Position numbers and translations under genes: made by a program
From: Gymnodinialimonas ceratoperidinii
Lineage (GTDB): Bacteria > Pseudomonadota > Alphaproteobacteria > Rhodobacterales > Rhodobacteraceae
NCBI RefSeq assembly: GCF_019297855.1
Contig: NZ_CP079194.1
Span: forward strand, 917,501-981,500
Direction of reading: 5' to 3'
DNA length: 64,000 nt
Notes under the pieces: generated by a model
Database searches by the model: none
The model's input: the letters and a program-made list of their open reading frames with translations, nothing else
What the model was told of the DNA's origin: nothing
Shown: positions 44,523-53,409 of the stretch, piece after piece
How positions within the stretch are numbered: the stretch's first letter is position 1
Layout of the letters: each line of letters begins with the position of its first letter

Positions 44523-45182
44523 ATGATAGATGCTCTGGTCATAGGCGCGTCCGGTGGGATCGGGCAGGCGATGGTTGCCGAGATGCGGGCGCGGGGCGGG
44601 CGGGTTACAACCCTCTCGCGGCGCGAGGATGGGCTGGACGTGGCCGACGCGGCCAGCGTGGACCGGGTGCTTGGTGCGCTGGAGCAGCCGTTTCAAACGG
44701 TTTTCGTCGCTACAGGCATTCTTGCGCAGGAGGGTCACGCGCCGGAAAAGCAGCTTGCGGCCATCGACGCGGACGCCATGGCGCAGGTCTTTGCCGTCAA
44801 TACCATCGGCACCGCCAACATACTGCGTCACCTGCCGCGCCTCCTGCCGAAGCGCGGCCGTTCGGTCGCGGCGTTTCTGACGGCGCGCGTGGGCTCCATC
44901 ACTGACAACCGCATCGGCGGCTGGCACAGCTACCGCGCCTCGAAAGCGGCGGCGAACATGCTGGTGCGCGGCGCGGCGATCGAACTGGCGCGGACCCACC
45001 CCGACGCGCTTGTTGCAGCGATGCACCCCGGCACGGTCGCCACGCCTTTCACTGCAAACTACGCGGCAAGCCACAAGACCGTCCCCGCCGATGAAACCGC
45101 CAGCCTGCTCTGCGACGTGATGGGGCAGTTGAAAGAGACCGGCACTTTCGTCGATTACGCCGGGGCCGAGATCCCATGGTAG
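44523..45182 (+). CDS. SDR family oxidoreductase
   Basis: 219-residue short-chain dehydrogenase of the C-factor-like type. The cofactor motif is ALVIGASGGIGQAMVAEM, then VAVNTIGTANILRHLPRLL-like sequence (here FAVNTIGTANILR), and the catalytic Y-x3-K in SYRASKAAANML, with GTVATPFTANY following. The start is ATG 44523. An upstream in-frame start would add 36 unrelated residues and overlap the leu promoter region. The stop overlaps the photolyase start by seven bases, so the two are coupled. Confidence 0.88.
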   Translation: MIDALVIGASGGIGQAMVAEMRARGGRVTTLSRREDGLDVADAASVDRVLGALEQPFQTVFVATGILAQEGHAPEKQLAAIDADAMAQVFAVNTIGTANILRHLPRLLPKRGRSVAAFLTARVGSITDNRIGGWHSYRASKAAANMLVRGAAIELARTHPDALVAAMHPGTVATPFTANYAASHKTVPADETASLLCDVMGQLKETGTFVDYAGAEIPW

Positions 45183-46705
45183 CGCCGCGCCTCGTCCTGG
45201 TTCTGGGCGATCAGCTTTCTCCCGACGTTGCTGCCCTGCGCGAGGCGGACAAGACGCGCGACGTCGTGCTCATGGCCGAGGTCGGGTCAGAGGCCAGCTA
45301 CGTCCCACACCACCCCAAGAAGATCGCCTTCCTCTTCGCGGCGATGCGCAAGTTTGCCGCTGCCCTGCGCGAGGGCGGCTGGACCGTTCGTTACACGCGC
45401 CTCGACGATCCCGACAATGCAGGCTCCATCCCCGGTGAGATCCTGCGCGCGGCCGAGGTGACCGGCGCGAAAGAGGTGCTGGCCACCGAACCCGGCGAGT
45501 TCCGCCTGATCGCGGCGCTGGAGGAGTGCCCGATCCCGGTCCACCAATTGCCCGACGACCGCTTCCTCTGCTCCCACGCCGAGTTCGCGGATTGGGCGGA
45601 GGGCCGCAAGGAACTGCGGATGGAGTGGTTCTACCGCGAGATGCGCCGCAAGACCGGCCTGCTGATGGACGGCGACGCGCCCGAGGGTGGCAAGTGGAAC
45701 TACGACCACGAGAACCGCAAGCCGCCTCCCGGCTCTGTCGAGGTCGCGCCCATGCGCTTCACCCCCGACGACACGGTGGCGGAGGTGCTGGAACTGGTGG
45801 AGGCGCGCTTCGGCGACAATTTCGGCACGCTCACGCCCTTCTGGTTCGCCACCGACACCGCGCAGGCCCGCCGTGCGCTGAGCCATTTCACCAAGACAGC
45901 GCTGCCGCATTTCGGCGATTATCAGGACGCGATGATGAAGGGGGAGCGTTTCCTCTACCACGCGATCGTCTCGATGTATGTGAATGCGGGCCTGCTTGGC
46001 TGGCGCGAGGTCTGCGACGCGGCGGAGGCGGCCTACCGTGCGGGTGACGCGCCCCTGAACGCCGTGGAAGGCTTCATCCGCCAGATCATCGGCTGGCGCG
46101 AATACATGCGCGGGATCTATTTCCTCGAAGGACCTGGCTACACCGAGCGCAACGTCCTGCGCCACGATCGTCCGCTCCCCGCGTTTTACTGGAGCGCCGA
46201 CACGGACATGCTCTGCCTCGCGGAAGCCATCGGCCAGACACGGGACGAAGCCTACGCCCATCATATCCAGAGGCTCATGGTGACGGGGAATTTCGCGCTG
46301 CTGGCCGGGGTCGATCCGCATGAGGTCCACGAATGGTACCTTGCCGTCTACGCCGACGCGTACGAATGGGTGGAGGCGCCCAACGTCATCGGAATGAGCC
46401 AGTTCGCCGACGGCGGGATCGTCGGCTCGAAGCCCTACGTTTCGGGCGGCAATTATATCAACAAGATGTCGGATTACTGCAAGTCCTGTGCCTATGCCGT
46501 CAGCCAGAAGACCGGCGAGGGGGCCTGTCCGTTCAACGCGCTCTATTGGCAGTTTCTCGACCGCCACGAGGAGCGCTTCTCGAAGAACCCACGCATGGCG
46601 CAGATGTATCGGACCTGGAACCGGATGGACGAAGAGAAACGCGCAGCGACCATCGCCAGCGCCGAGGCGTTTCTGGCAAAGCTGGACGCGGGCGAGCGGG
46701 TCTGA
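45176..46705 (+). CDS. iron-sulfur cryptochrome/photolyase (PhrB-type, probable (6-4) photolyase)
   Basis: 509-residue flavoprotein of the FeS-BCP group. It begins LVLVLGDQLSPDVAALREAD. Four Cys suited to a 4Fe-4S cluster are visible: one in SADTDMLCLAEAIG (about 347) and three in DYCKSCAYAVSQKTGEGACPFN-region at 435, 438 and 451, with the C-x2-C-x12-C spacing known for Agrobacterium PhrB. The FAD region holds FIRQIIGWREYMRGIY and GMSQFADGGIVGSKPYVSGG. It probably repairs (6-4) photoproducts in blue light. In Rhodobacter the related CryB also affects gene expression. Confidence 0.9.
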   Translation: MVAPRLVLVLGDQLSPDVAALREADKTRDVVLMAEVGSEASYVPHHPKKIAFLFAAMRKFAAALREGGWTVRYTRLDDPDNAGSIPGEILRAAEVTGAKEVLATEPGEFRLIAALEECPIPVHQLPDDRFLCSHAEFADWAEGRKELRMEWFYREMRRKTGLLMDGDAPEGGKWNYDHENRKPPPGSVEVAPMRFTPDDTVAEVLELVEARFGDNFGTLTPFWFATDTAQARRALSHFTKTALPHFGDYQDAMMKGERFLYHAIVSMYVNAGLLGWREVCDAAEAAYRAGDAPLNAVEGFIRQIIGWREYMRGIYFLEGPGYTERNVLRHDRPLPAFYWSADTDMLCLAEAIGQTRDEAYAHHIQRLMVTGNFALLAGVDPHEVHEWYLAVYADAYEWVEAPNVIGMSQFADGGIVGSKPYVSGGNYINKMSDYCKSCAYAVSQKTGEGACPFNALYWQFLDRHEERFSKNPRMAQMYRTWNRMDEEKRAATIASAEAFLAKLDAGERV

Positions 46706-46771
46706 GCGCAGGCTCCTCCAGGGTGCGCGATCTGTGGTATAAGCCCTCGTGACCCACGCAAAGGTTCGCGC

Positions 46772-47200
46772 ATGACCGAGAACAAGACCCAACCAACCGA
46801 CGCCGATGTCATGGCCTTTCTCGACGCGGTCGAGCATCCGACGCGCCGTGCCGATGGGTTGACGCTGGATGCTCTGTTTCGACAGGTCACCGGGTTCGAG
46901 CCGCAAATGTGGGGCCCCTCCATCGTCGGCTACGGGCGCTATGACTACACCTACAAGACCGGTCGCTCCGGGTCGTCTCTGGCCACGGGGTTCAGCCCCC
47001 GCAAGGCCAACCTCTCGATCTATATCATGCCGGGCTATGCCGATTTCGGCGAGATGCTGGATCGTCTGGGCAAGCACAAGAAGGGGGCGGCCTGCCTCTA
47101 CATCAACAAGCTTGCCGACGTTGATCTTGGCGTGCTGGAGGAGATCATTGCGGCCGGTCTGCGCGATCTGGACGCCATCTGGCCGGTGAAACCGCGCTGA
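46772..47200 (+). CDS. DUF1801 domain-containing protein
   Basis: 142-residue protein of the YdhG-like DUF1801 family. Motifs are PTDADVMAFLDAVEHPTRRAD, MWGPSIVGYGRYDYTYKTG and NLSIYIMPGYADFGEML, ending with a KLADVDLGVLEEII segment. The function is not established. It lies 66 bases after the photolyase with no operon evidence. Confidence 0.85.
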   Translation: MTENKTQPTDADVMAFLDAVEHPTRRADGLTLDALFRQVTGFEPQMWGPSIVGYGRYDYTYKTGRSGSSLATGFSPRKANLSIYIMPGYADFGEMLDRLGKHKKGAACLYINKLADVDLGVLEEIIAAGLRDLDAIWPVKPR

Positions 47201-47243
47201 AAGCGACGTCCGGGCGCGCCCTTTGTGGGGGAGCGGTGCGGGC

Positions 47244-47660
47244 TCAATCCCACCATTGGTCGACGCGGGCGATGTCCTCGTCGGACCAGCCGAAATGATG
47301 CGCGAACTCGTGGATCAGGACGTGGGTCACAAGCTCTGTCAGGGTGACGTTGCCGCGGTCCACCCATTCGTCGAGGATCGCGCGGCGAAAGAGCCAGATG
47401 GTGTCGGGCCGCTCGGGCATGTCCAGCACCGACTTGTGGGTCATCGGAATGCCCTCGTAGAGGCCGGTAAGCTCGAACGGATCGTCCATCTCCAGATCCG
47501 CCAGCATCTGGTCGTCGGCCATCTCCTCCACCCGGATCAGCACCTCGCGCGCGGGTCCGGCCCAGGGCGGCGCCAAGGCGTCGCGCGCGGCAAGGGCGAT
47601 GCCCTCGATCACGGCGAGGTCTGGAGCAAAGCTGTCAGGTGGGGCGGGATCGGCGCTCAT
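47244..47660 (-). CDS. metallopeptidase family protein (PF06262, minimal zincin-like)
   Basis: 138-residue protein. The zinc motif is THVLIHEFAHHFGWSDEDIARVD near the C-terminus (HExxH, then a further His and acidic residues). Upstream it reads LTGLYEGIPMTHKSV and DTIWLFRRAILDEW. Many alphaproteobacteria carry such a protein next to gltX or related genes. No substrate is known. The start ATG 47660 lies 69 bases from the divergent gltX. Confidence 0.87.
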   Translation of the reverse strand: MSADPAPPDSFAPDLAVIEGIALAARDALAPPWAGPAREVLIRVEEMADDQMLADLEMDDPFELTGLYEGIPMTHKSVLDMPERPDTIWLFRRAILDEWVDRGNVTLTELVTHVLIHEFAHHFGWSDEDIARVDQWWD

Positions 47661-47729
47661 GCCCCCGATATGGACAAATCCGGGCACACATGAAAGAGGA
47701 AGGCGCGCATTCCTTGAAAGGCTCGTCCC

Positions 47730-49055
47730 ATGTCTGTCGTTACCCGGTTCGCCCCTTCCCCCACTGGTTTCATCCATGTCGGCAACCTGCGCACCGCGCT
47801 GTTCAACTTCCTGATCGCGCGCAAGGCCGGCGGCGAGTTCATCCTGCGCCTTGACGACACCGACCCCGAGCGCTCGACCCAGGAATATGCCGACGCGATT
47901 CAGGAAGACCTCGAATGGCTCGGCCTGACTTGGGACCGGATCGAGAAGCAGTCCGACCGTCTCGACCGCTATGCCGCTGCCGCTGACGAGCTGCGCGAGA
48001 AGGGGCGGTTCTACGAGGCGTGGGAGACACCGACCGAGCTGGACCTGAAGCGCAAGAAGCAGCTGAACATGCATCAGCCGCCCGTCTATGACCGCGCCGC
48101 GCTGAAGCTCTCCGAGGACGAGAAAGCCGCCCTTCGCGCCGAGCGGGGGCAGGGTGTCTGGCGCTTCAAGCTGAACCACGAGCGGATCGAGTGGACCGAC
48201 GGCATCCTCGGCGATCTGTCGATTGACGCGGCCTCGGTTTCCGACCCGGTGCTGATCCGCGCCGACGGACAGGTGCTCTACACCATTGCTTCGGTCGTCG
48301 ACGACACCGACATGGGCGTGACCCACGTCGTGCGCGGCTCGGACCATGTCACCAACACCGCGACGCAGATCCAGATCATGGAAGCGCTCGGCAAGACCGC
48401 GCCCGCCTTCGCCCATCACTCGCTGCTGACCGGACCGCAGGGCGAGGCGCTGTCGAAGCGCCTTGGCACGCTGTCCTTGCGGGATCTTCGCGAGGCGGGG
48501 ATGGAGCCGATGGCGCTGCTCTCGCACATGGCGCGGATCGGTTCTTCTCAGCCGGTGGAGCTGGCCTCTTCGGTCGATGAACTGGCTGAGGGCTTTGATC
48601 TGGACCACTTCGGCTCGGCCCCCACGAAATTCGATGTCGAGGACCTATGGCCGCTGACCGCCAGCGTGCTGCACGCGACCCCCTACGAGGATGTCTCCCA
48701 CGAAATCGCGGCCCTCGGCGTACCCGCCGAGATCGCGCCGGATTTCTGGGAGGTGGCTCGCGCCAATATCTCCAAGCGTGCCGAGATCGCCGATTGGTGG
48801 ACCCTGTTCCGCGACGGCGCGACGCCACTGGTCGCTGACGAGGACCGTGCGTTCATCGCAGAGGCCTTCGGGATGCTCCCCGATCTGCCCTATGACGAGA
48901 CCACGTGGGCCAATTGGACGGCGTCGGTGAAAGAGGCGACCGGCCGCAAGGGCAAGGGTCTTTTCATGCCGCTGCGCAAGGCCGTCACGGGCCGCGAGAA
49001 GGGGCCGGAAATGGCGGATGTCATGCGGCTGATGCAGGTAAAGCCGAGCCTCTGA
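47730..49055 (+). CDS. gltX: glutamate-tRNA ligase
   Basis: 441-residue class I synthetase. TRFAPSPTGFIHVGNLRTAL holds the HIGH-equivalent H-V-G-N. LDDTDPERSTQEYADAI follows, and ALSKRLGTLSLRDL is the KMSKS-equivalent. The length of 441 is at the short end (discriminating forms are about 470), and alphaproteobacteria often have two GltX copies, one of which also charges tRNA-Gln. This window cannot show which copy it is. Ribosome site AAAGG is before the ATG. Confidence 0.94.
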   Translation: MSVVTRFAPSPTGFIHVGNLRTALFNFLIARKAGGEFILRLDDTDPERSTQEYADAIQEDLEWLGLTWDRIEKQSDRLDRYAAAADELREKGRFYEAWETPTELDLKRKKQLNMHQPPVYDRAALKLSEDEKAALRAERGQGVWRFKLNHERIEWTDGILGDLSIDAASVSDPVLIRADGQVLYTIASVVDDTDMGVTHVVRGSDHVTNTATQIQIMEALGKTAPAFAHHSLLTGPQGEALSKRLGTLSLRDLREAGMEPMALLSHMARIGSSQPVELASSVDELAEGFDLDHFGSAPTKFDVEDLWPLTASVLHATPYEDVSHEIAALGVPAEIAPDFWEVARANISKRAEIADWWTLFRDGATPLVADEDRAFIAEAFGMLPDLPYDETTWANWTASVKEATGRKGKGLFMPLRKAVTGREKGPEMADVMRLMQVKPSL

Positions 49056-49187
49056 GGCCGGGCCTGCACCTGCTTTACTCGCACGGATAGGCGCGGCGGT
49101 TGTCCGAGCCGCGCCACGGTCGAACAGCCGCGAGCTCCGTGATACATTTGAGTGGCGGGCGCCGCGTCGCCATGGCACGGTCAGACC

Positions 49188-50579
49188 ATGGCAAATTCGC
49201 AAGCGGTCTTCCTCGAAGGCTCTCTCTTCAAGCACATCACCATCATGTCCCTGACCTCTTCGGTCGGCTTGATGGCGGTGTTCCTTGTGGACTTCGTCGA
49301 CATGATCTTCATCTCGATGTTGGGGAAAGAGGAACTTGCAGCCGCCATCGGCTATGCAGGCGCCATCCTGTTCTTCACCTCGTCGTTCGGCATCGGCATG
49401 GCGATTGCAGGCGGCGCGTTGGTGGCACGGGCGCTTGGCGCAGGAGACGGCGTCGCGGCCCGGCGCCGGGCCGGTACGACGCTCCTCGTGGGCTTCTTGC
49501 TCGGTACGACCTTCGCGACGATTGTCTGGCTCAACCTGCCGGCGCTGGTCACCCTGCTTGGCGCGAGCGAGGCGACCCATGATCTGGCGGTCGGCTATCT
49601 GCGCATCGTGATCCCGTCGCTGCCGCTACTGCTGGTGGGCATGGTCGGCGGCGCGATCCTGCGCGCTCACGGCGACGCGCGGCGCGCGATGATGGCGACG
49701 ATCATCGGCGGGGTCGTCAACGCTGTTCTGGACCCGATCCTGATCTTCGGCCTCGATCTGGAATTGACCGGCGCGGCCATCGCCTCGGTCGTGGCACGGG
49801 TTGCCATCGCGGCGGTCGCGCTCATCCCGCTCTACCGTCACCACGGCGGATTGGCGCGCCCCTCGCTGCCGGACCTGCGGCTCGATTTCGCGCCAATCGT
49901 GGCATTGGCGGCACCGGCAATACTGACGCAACTCGCCACCCCCATCGGGCAAGCCTTCGTGACCCGCTCCATGGCGGAATATGGCGAGGAAGCCGTGGCA
50001 GGCATGGCCATCATCGGCAGGCTGACCCCCGTGGCCTTCGGCGTGCTCTTCGCGCTCTCGGGCGCAGTCGGACCAATCGTCGGGCAGAATTTCGGTGCCG
50101 GCAACGAGGCGAGGGTGAAGCGCGCCTACACCAACGCCCTGCTGTTCACCGCACTGGTCGTGCTGTTCGTGAGTGCCGTGCTCTTCGGCCTCCGCGAATC
50201 GATCGTGAACCTCTTCGACGCCACCGGAGAGGCGCGGGGGCTCATCTACCTGTTCTGCGGCCCGCTCGCGTTGGCATTCTTCTTCAACGGGATGCTCTTC
50301 GTGTCCAACGCAAGCCTCAACAACATCGGCTATCCGTTCACCTCGACCTGGGTGAACTGGGGGCGTCACACGATCGGGACGATCCTGCCGGTGCTGGTCT
50401 TCTCCGCATGGCTCGGAGCCGAGGGCGTCCTGATCGGCCAGGCGGCGGGCGGCGTTGTCTTCGGGCTCTTGTCCTTCGCCATTGCGCGGCGCCTGATGGC
50501 AACCGCCCGGAGCGCCCCTGCCGCAGAACCTTTTGCGCGGCAGGCGCGGATTTTCGCGCTGTTCCACCGTCACCGGTAA
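49188..50579 (+). CDS. MATE family efflux transporter
   Basis: 463-residue membrane protein with 12 helices in two halves. Half 1 contains VFLVDFVDMIFISMLGKEELAA and half 2 repeats the pattern after AYTNALLFTALVVLFV. Typical MATE glycine-rich segments GVVNAVLDPILIFGLDLELTGAAIASV and AVGPIVGQNFGAGNEARVKRA are split over the two. The start ATG 49188 follows an upstream in-frame GTG (49152) that would add an unlikely 12 residues. It probably exports cationic compounds by Na+ or H+ antiport. Confidence 0.92.
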   Translation: MANSQAVFLEGSLFKHITIMSLTSSVGLMAVFLVDFVDMIFISMLGKEELAAAIGYAGAILFFTSSFGIGMAIAGGALVARALGAGDGVAARRRAGTTLLVGFLLGTTFATIVWLNLPALVTLLGASEATHDLAVGYLRIVIPSLPLLLVGMVGGAILRAHGDARRAMMATIIGGVVNAVLDPILIFGLDLELTGAAIASVVARVAIAAVALIPLYRHHGGLARPSLPDLRLDFAPIVALAAPAILTQLATPIGQAFVTRSMAEYGEEAVAGMAIIGRLTPVAFGVLFALSGAVGPIVGQNFGAGNEARVKRAYTNALLFTALVVLFVSAVLFGLRESIVNLFDATGEARGLIYLFCGPLALAFFFNGMLFVSNASLNNIGYPFTSTWVNWGRHTIGTILPVLVFSAWLGAEGVLIGQAAGGVVFGLLSFAIARRLMATARSAPAAEPFARQARIFALFHRHR

Positions 50580-50587
50580 ATTAATTG

Positions 50588-50616
50588 GGAACCAAACTCT
50601 CCCGGCGCTGTTGTTC
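50588..50616 (+). promoter_or_regulatory. candidate ECF-type promoter before the PLDc_N gene
   Basis: GGAACC (50588-50593), 17 bases, TTGTTC (50611-50616). This resembles the GGAAC-N16/17-GTT pattern of stress ECF sigma factors in alphaproteobacteria. It starts nine bases after the MATE stop. Confidence 0.35.
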
Positions 50617-50645
50617 AAACAACGCAACACTTTAGGAGAAACCCA

Positions 50646-50834
50646 ATGGAATATGGCATTTTCGGCCTGCTCGTCCTGATCGCTGACATCTACGCGATCT
50701 TCAAGACATGGACCTCCAGCGCCTCGACGCTGGCAAAGGTCATCTGGACCATCGTCATTCTGGTCCTGCCGATCCTGGGCTTCATCGCCTGGCTGGTCGC
50801 TGGTCCCAAGGGCGGCAACACGTTGAACGTGTAA
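50646..50834 (+). CDS. PLD nuclease N-terminal domain (PLDc_N) small membrane protein
   Basis: 62 residues: MEYGIFGLLVLIADIYAIF, a second helix STLAKVIWTIVILVLPILGFIAWLVAG, then PKGGNTLNV. The tryptophan and proline spacing matches PF13396 (PLDc_N), which appears as stand-alone small membrane proteins. Ribosome site TTAGGAGAA lies seven bases before the ATG, and a strong terminator follows, so it is a monocistronic gene. Confidence 0.88.
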   Translation: MEYGIFGLLVLIADIYAIFKTWTSSASTLAKVIWTIVILVLPILGFIAWLVAGPKGGNTLNV

Positions 50835-50854
50835 GACCTGCCGACAGACGAAAC

Positions 50855-50881
50855 AAAGGCCACCCCTCGGGGTGGCCTTTT
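50855..50881 (+). terminator. intrinsic terminator after the PLDc_N gene
   Basis: The arms AAAGGCCACCCC and GGGGTGGCCTTT pair perfectly over 12 bases with a TC loop and continue into T residues. It works in both directions and probably also serves dacB, which converges at 50909. Confidence 0.95.
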
Positions 50882-50908
50882 GCGTTTGAGGAGCGCGAAC
50901 GCGCGCGC

Positions 50909-52390
50909 TCAGTCGTAGACGACGCCCCACCGCTCGATCAGCGCCTGCTGAAGCCGCTTCGCCGCACCGTTATACGTGCGCGCGCCGGGGGGGCGTTCCC
51001 GCTCCGCATCGGGGATCGCGTCGCGGCGGTCCAGATCGGCGCAGAAGATCGTGAAGGCCAGATCGCGGCCCGAAGGCGTGCGTGCGAAGCCTGTGAGCGC
51101 CGAGACGAAGCTCAGCGTGCCGGTCTTGCCCACAACGTCGACCGGATGGCTCTGGATCACGTTGCCATTCGGATCGCGCATCGGAACGTCTTTCATCAAC
51201 CCGCGCAAGGGGCCGTCCGGTCCTGCCGCCACAAGGGCGTGGGTCATGTCCTGCGGGCGAATGCGGCTGTCAACGCCCAGGCCGGAATGATCCACGAAGA
51301 CGGCGTTTCGCGCGCCCAGGGTCTCTTCCATCCAGGCCGTCATGGCGGCGCCGGATTCCTCGAGGCTCGTGACCTCCTGCCCCGAGGCTTGCGTGGCCAG
51401 AAGGCCCGACACTTCGGCGGTGAGGTTGGTGGACCAGCGCATCATGCCGCGCAGGATATCTTCGAGCGGCTCGGATACGTGCTCGGCCAGCACGAGCGCC
51501 GCACCGGGGGCCTCCGCCGCGAACTCCGGCGCGCCGAGCCGTACCCCATGTTCCTCCATCAGCGTCTGGAGGACATCGGCCGTGTAGGCGGCAGGACGGC
51601 GCACCGGCAGCCACCGCGAGCCGGCTTCTCCCAATGCGCCGCGCGCGACGGTCCAGGCGTCATGGCTCTGCGCATCGGCGTAGGTGTAGACGGGCGATGA
51701 CCGCTCCTCCACCCGCATCCGGGCGACTTGAACCGCAGGCCGGAACGAGGCCGAGCGTGCGTCCATGGAGATCGTGTAATCCTCACCAACCCGTTCCCAC
51801 CCGAAATGGACCCGATTGAAATTGAGGTTCAACGCAGAGATCGCCGGATTGTAGCCCACGTGGGGGAGCTGATCGGGATCGATCTGCCAGATCTCGGGCA
51901 GCGCGCCGGTGGCGACCATGAAACGACCCGTGACCTCCTGCACGCCGAGCGTCACCAGCGCGTCGGCCATGGCGGCCAGCGCATCGGTATCGAACAGAGG
52001 ATCGCCTGAGCCGACGAGCCACAGATCGCCATCCAGCCGGCCATCTGCCACCACGCCATCGGACACCAGCCGGGTGCGGAAGCGGAAGTTGGGACCCAGA
52101 CGATCCATCGCATAAGCGCTGGTAACAGTTTTCGCGACCGACGCGGGGGGCAGGGGGTAGAGGGGGTTTTCGACCTCTAGCATCTCGCCGGTGGTGGCAT
52201 CGGCCACCGCGAAACCCACGCGCCCGCTGAGGTTTGCGGCCTCGAGGATATCGGCAGCCTCGGGCACCGTGCGCCGCAGGAAATCGTCGGGGCGGACAGT
52301 CGGACGCAACGACCGTTCCGGAGCGGCGGCCCAAGCAGCGGGTGCGGTGCTTGCAAGAAGCCCGCTGAGGAAAATCCGTCTGGATAGCAT
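50909..52390 (-). CDS. dacB: D-alanyl-D-alanine carboxypeptidase/endopeptidase (PBP4, DacB)
   Basis: 493-residue periplasmic enzyme of peptidase family S13. A twin-arginine-like signal (SRRIFLSGLLASTAPAAWA) precedes the active-site motifs: SxxK in LPPASVAKTVTSAYAM, SxN in MMRWSTNLTAEVSG, and KTG in DVVGKTGTLSFVS. A large insertion between the first two motifs is normal for this class. It trims D-Ala and cleaves cross-links in peptidoglycan. It is divergent from the DMT transporter. Confidence 0.94.
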   Translation of the reverse strand: MLSRRIFLSGLLASTAPAAWAAAPERSLRPTVRPDDFLRRTVPEAADILEAANLSGRVGFAVADATTGEMLEVENPLYPLPPASVAKTVTSAYAMDRLGPNFRFRTRLVSDGVVADGRLDGDLWLVGSGDPLFDTDALAAMADALVTLGVQEVTGRFMVATGALPEIWQIDPDQLPHVGYNPAISALNLNFNRVHFGWERVGEDYTISMDARSASFRPAVQVARMRVEERSSPVYTYADAQSHDAWTVARGALGEAGSRWLPVRRPAAYTADVLQTLMEEHGVRLGAPEFAAEAPGAALVLAEHVSEPLEDILRGMMRWSTNLTAEVSGLLATQASGQEVTSLEESGAAMTAWMEETLGARNAVFVDHSGLGVDSRIRPQDMTHALVAAGPDGPLRGLMKDVPMRDPNGNVIQSHPVDVVGKTGTLSFVSALTGFARTPSGRDLAFTIFCADLDRRDAIPDAERERPPGARTYNGAAKRLQQALIERWGVVYD

Positions 52391-52526
52391 CGAGTCGATT
52401 CACATGGCAGTTTCGTCCAGCTTACGTTGCCCTGTGGGCGGCGCTCAACCCCCGGAAATGACACGAACTTGTGTACAGCTAGCCAGGGTTTCCCCCGCCC
52501 TGCGGAGCGCGTAGAGGATTAGCGAG

Positions 52527-53399
52527 ATGGACACGAACACGCGCCACGCCCTCCCGCTGATGTTGATTGCCATGGCCCTGATCCCGGCTGGCGATACGGC
52601 CGGGAAATTCCTCACCGCGGGGCTGCATTCCGGTGGCACGCCGGTGGCCCCGTTCTTCGTGGCGTGGAGCCGCTTCGCCCTCGGCGCGATCATGGTGGCG
52701 CCCTTCGTCGCCCATCTGGTCGAGCCACGGCTTTTTGCGGATTGGCGCATCTGGGCGCGCGCGCTTCTGGTCGCCTGCGGCATCACCTCGATCCTTACCG
52801 CGCTGTCGACCGAGCCCATCGCAAACGTCTTTGCGGCCTTTTTTGTAGGGCCTATCGTGTCGTGGCTGCTCTCCGTTTGGCTCCTGCGAGAGCCGTTCTC
52901 GACCGCGCGCTTCGGGTTGATCTGCTTGGGCTTTGCCGGGGTCCTTCTGGTGGTGAAACCGGGCTTCGGGATGACGCCCGGCATGGGGTTCGCGATATTG
53001 GCGGGGATGTTCTACGGCGGCTACCTCGTGATGAGCCGCTGGATCTCGAACGTGGCGCGACCCCGCGCGCTGCTGTTCTCGCAACTGGTCATCGGAGCGT
53101 TGATCCGGACCGTTCCGGGGCTCTCGGCGATGCCGACGCTCACCGTGCCCGTCGCCGGGCTCACCCTGGTCTCGGCGGCGTGTTCGATGCTCGGCAATCT
53201 CTTGCTCATCATCGCCTATCGCAGGGCCGAGGCCAGCCGCATGGCCCCCTTCGTCTACACGCAACTGGTCTGGGGGACGCTCTTCGGGGCGCTCGTGTTC
53301 GGCGCCTTGCCGGACGGGCTTGCACTGGCCGGGATCGCCTTGCTGCTGATCTCAGGTCTAGCCTCGCTCGCGATCCGGGAGCGGCACCTCGCCGGATGA
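52527..53399 (+). CDS. DMT superfamily transporter (EamA domains)
   Basis: 290-residue protein with ten helices in two EamA repeats: the first at about 1-140 (LMLIAMALIPAGDTAGKFL ... LLVACGITSILTALST ... NVFAAFFVGPIVSWLLSVWLLREPF), the second from about 150 (GMGFAILAGMFYGGYLVMSRW ... MLGNLLLIIAYRRAEASRMAPFVYTQLVWGTLFGALVFG). It probably exports a metabolite or amino acid. The substrate is unknown. It converges with nadD at a 10-base gap. Confidence 0.9.
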   Translation: MDTNTRHALPLMLIAMALIPAGDTAGKFLTAGLHSGGTPVAPFFVAWSRFALGAIMVAPFVAHLVEPRLFADWRIWARALLVACGITSILTALSTEPIANVFAAFFVGPIVSWLLSVWLLREPFSTARFGLICLGFAGVLLVVKPGFGMTPGMGFAILAGMFYGGYLVMSRWISNVARPRALLFSQLVIGALIRTVPGLSAMPTLTVPVAGLTLVSAACSMLGNLLLIIAYRRAEASRMAPFVYTQLVWGTLFGALVFGALPDGLALAGIALLLISGLASLAIRERHLAG

Positions 53400-53409
53400 C
53401 CGCTGCGGC

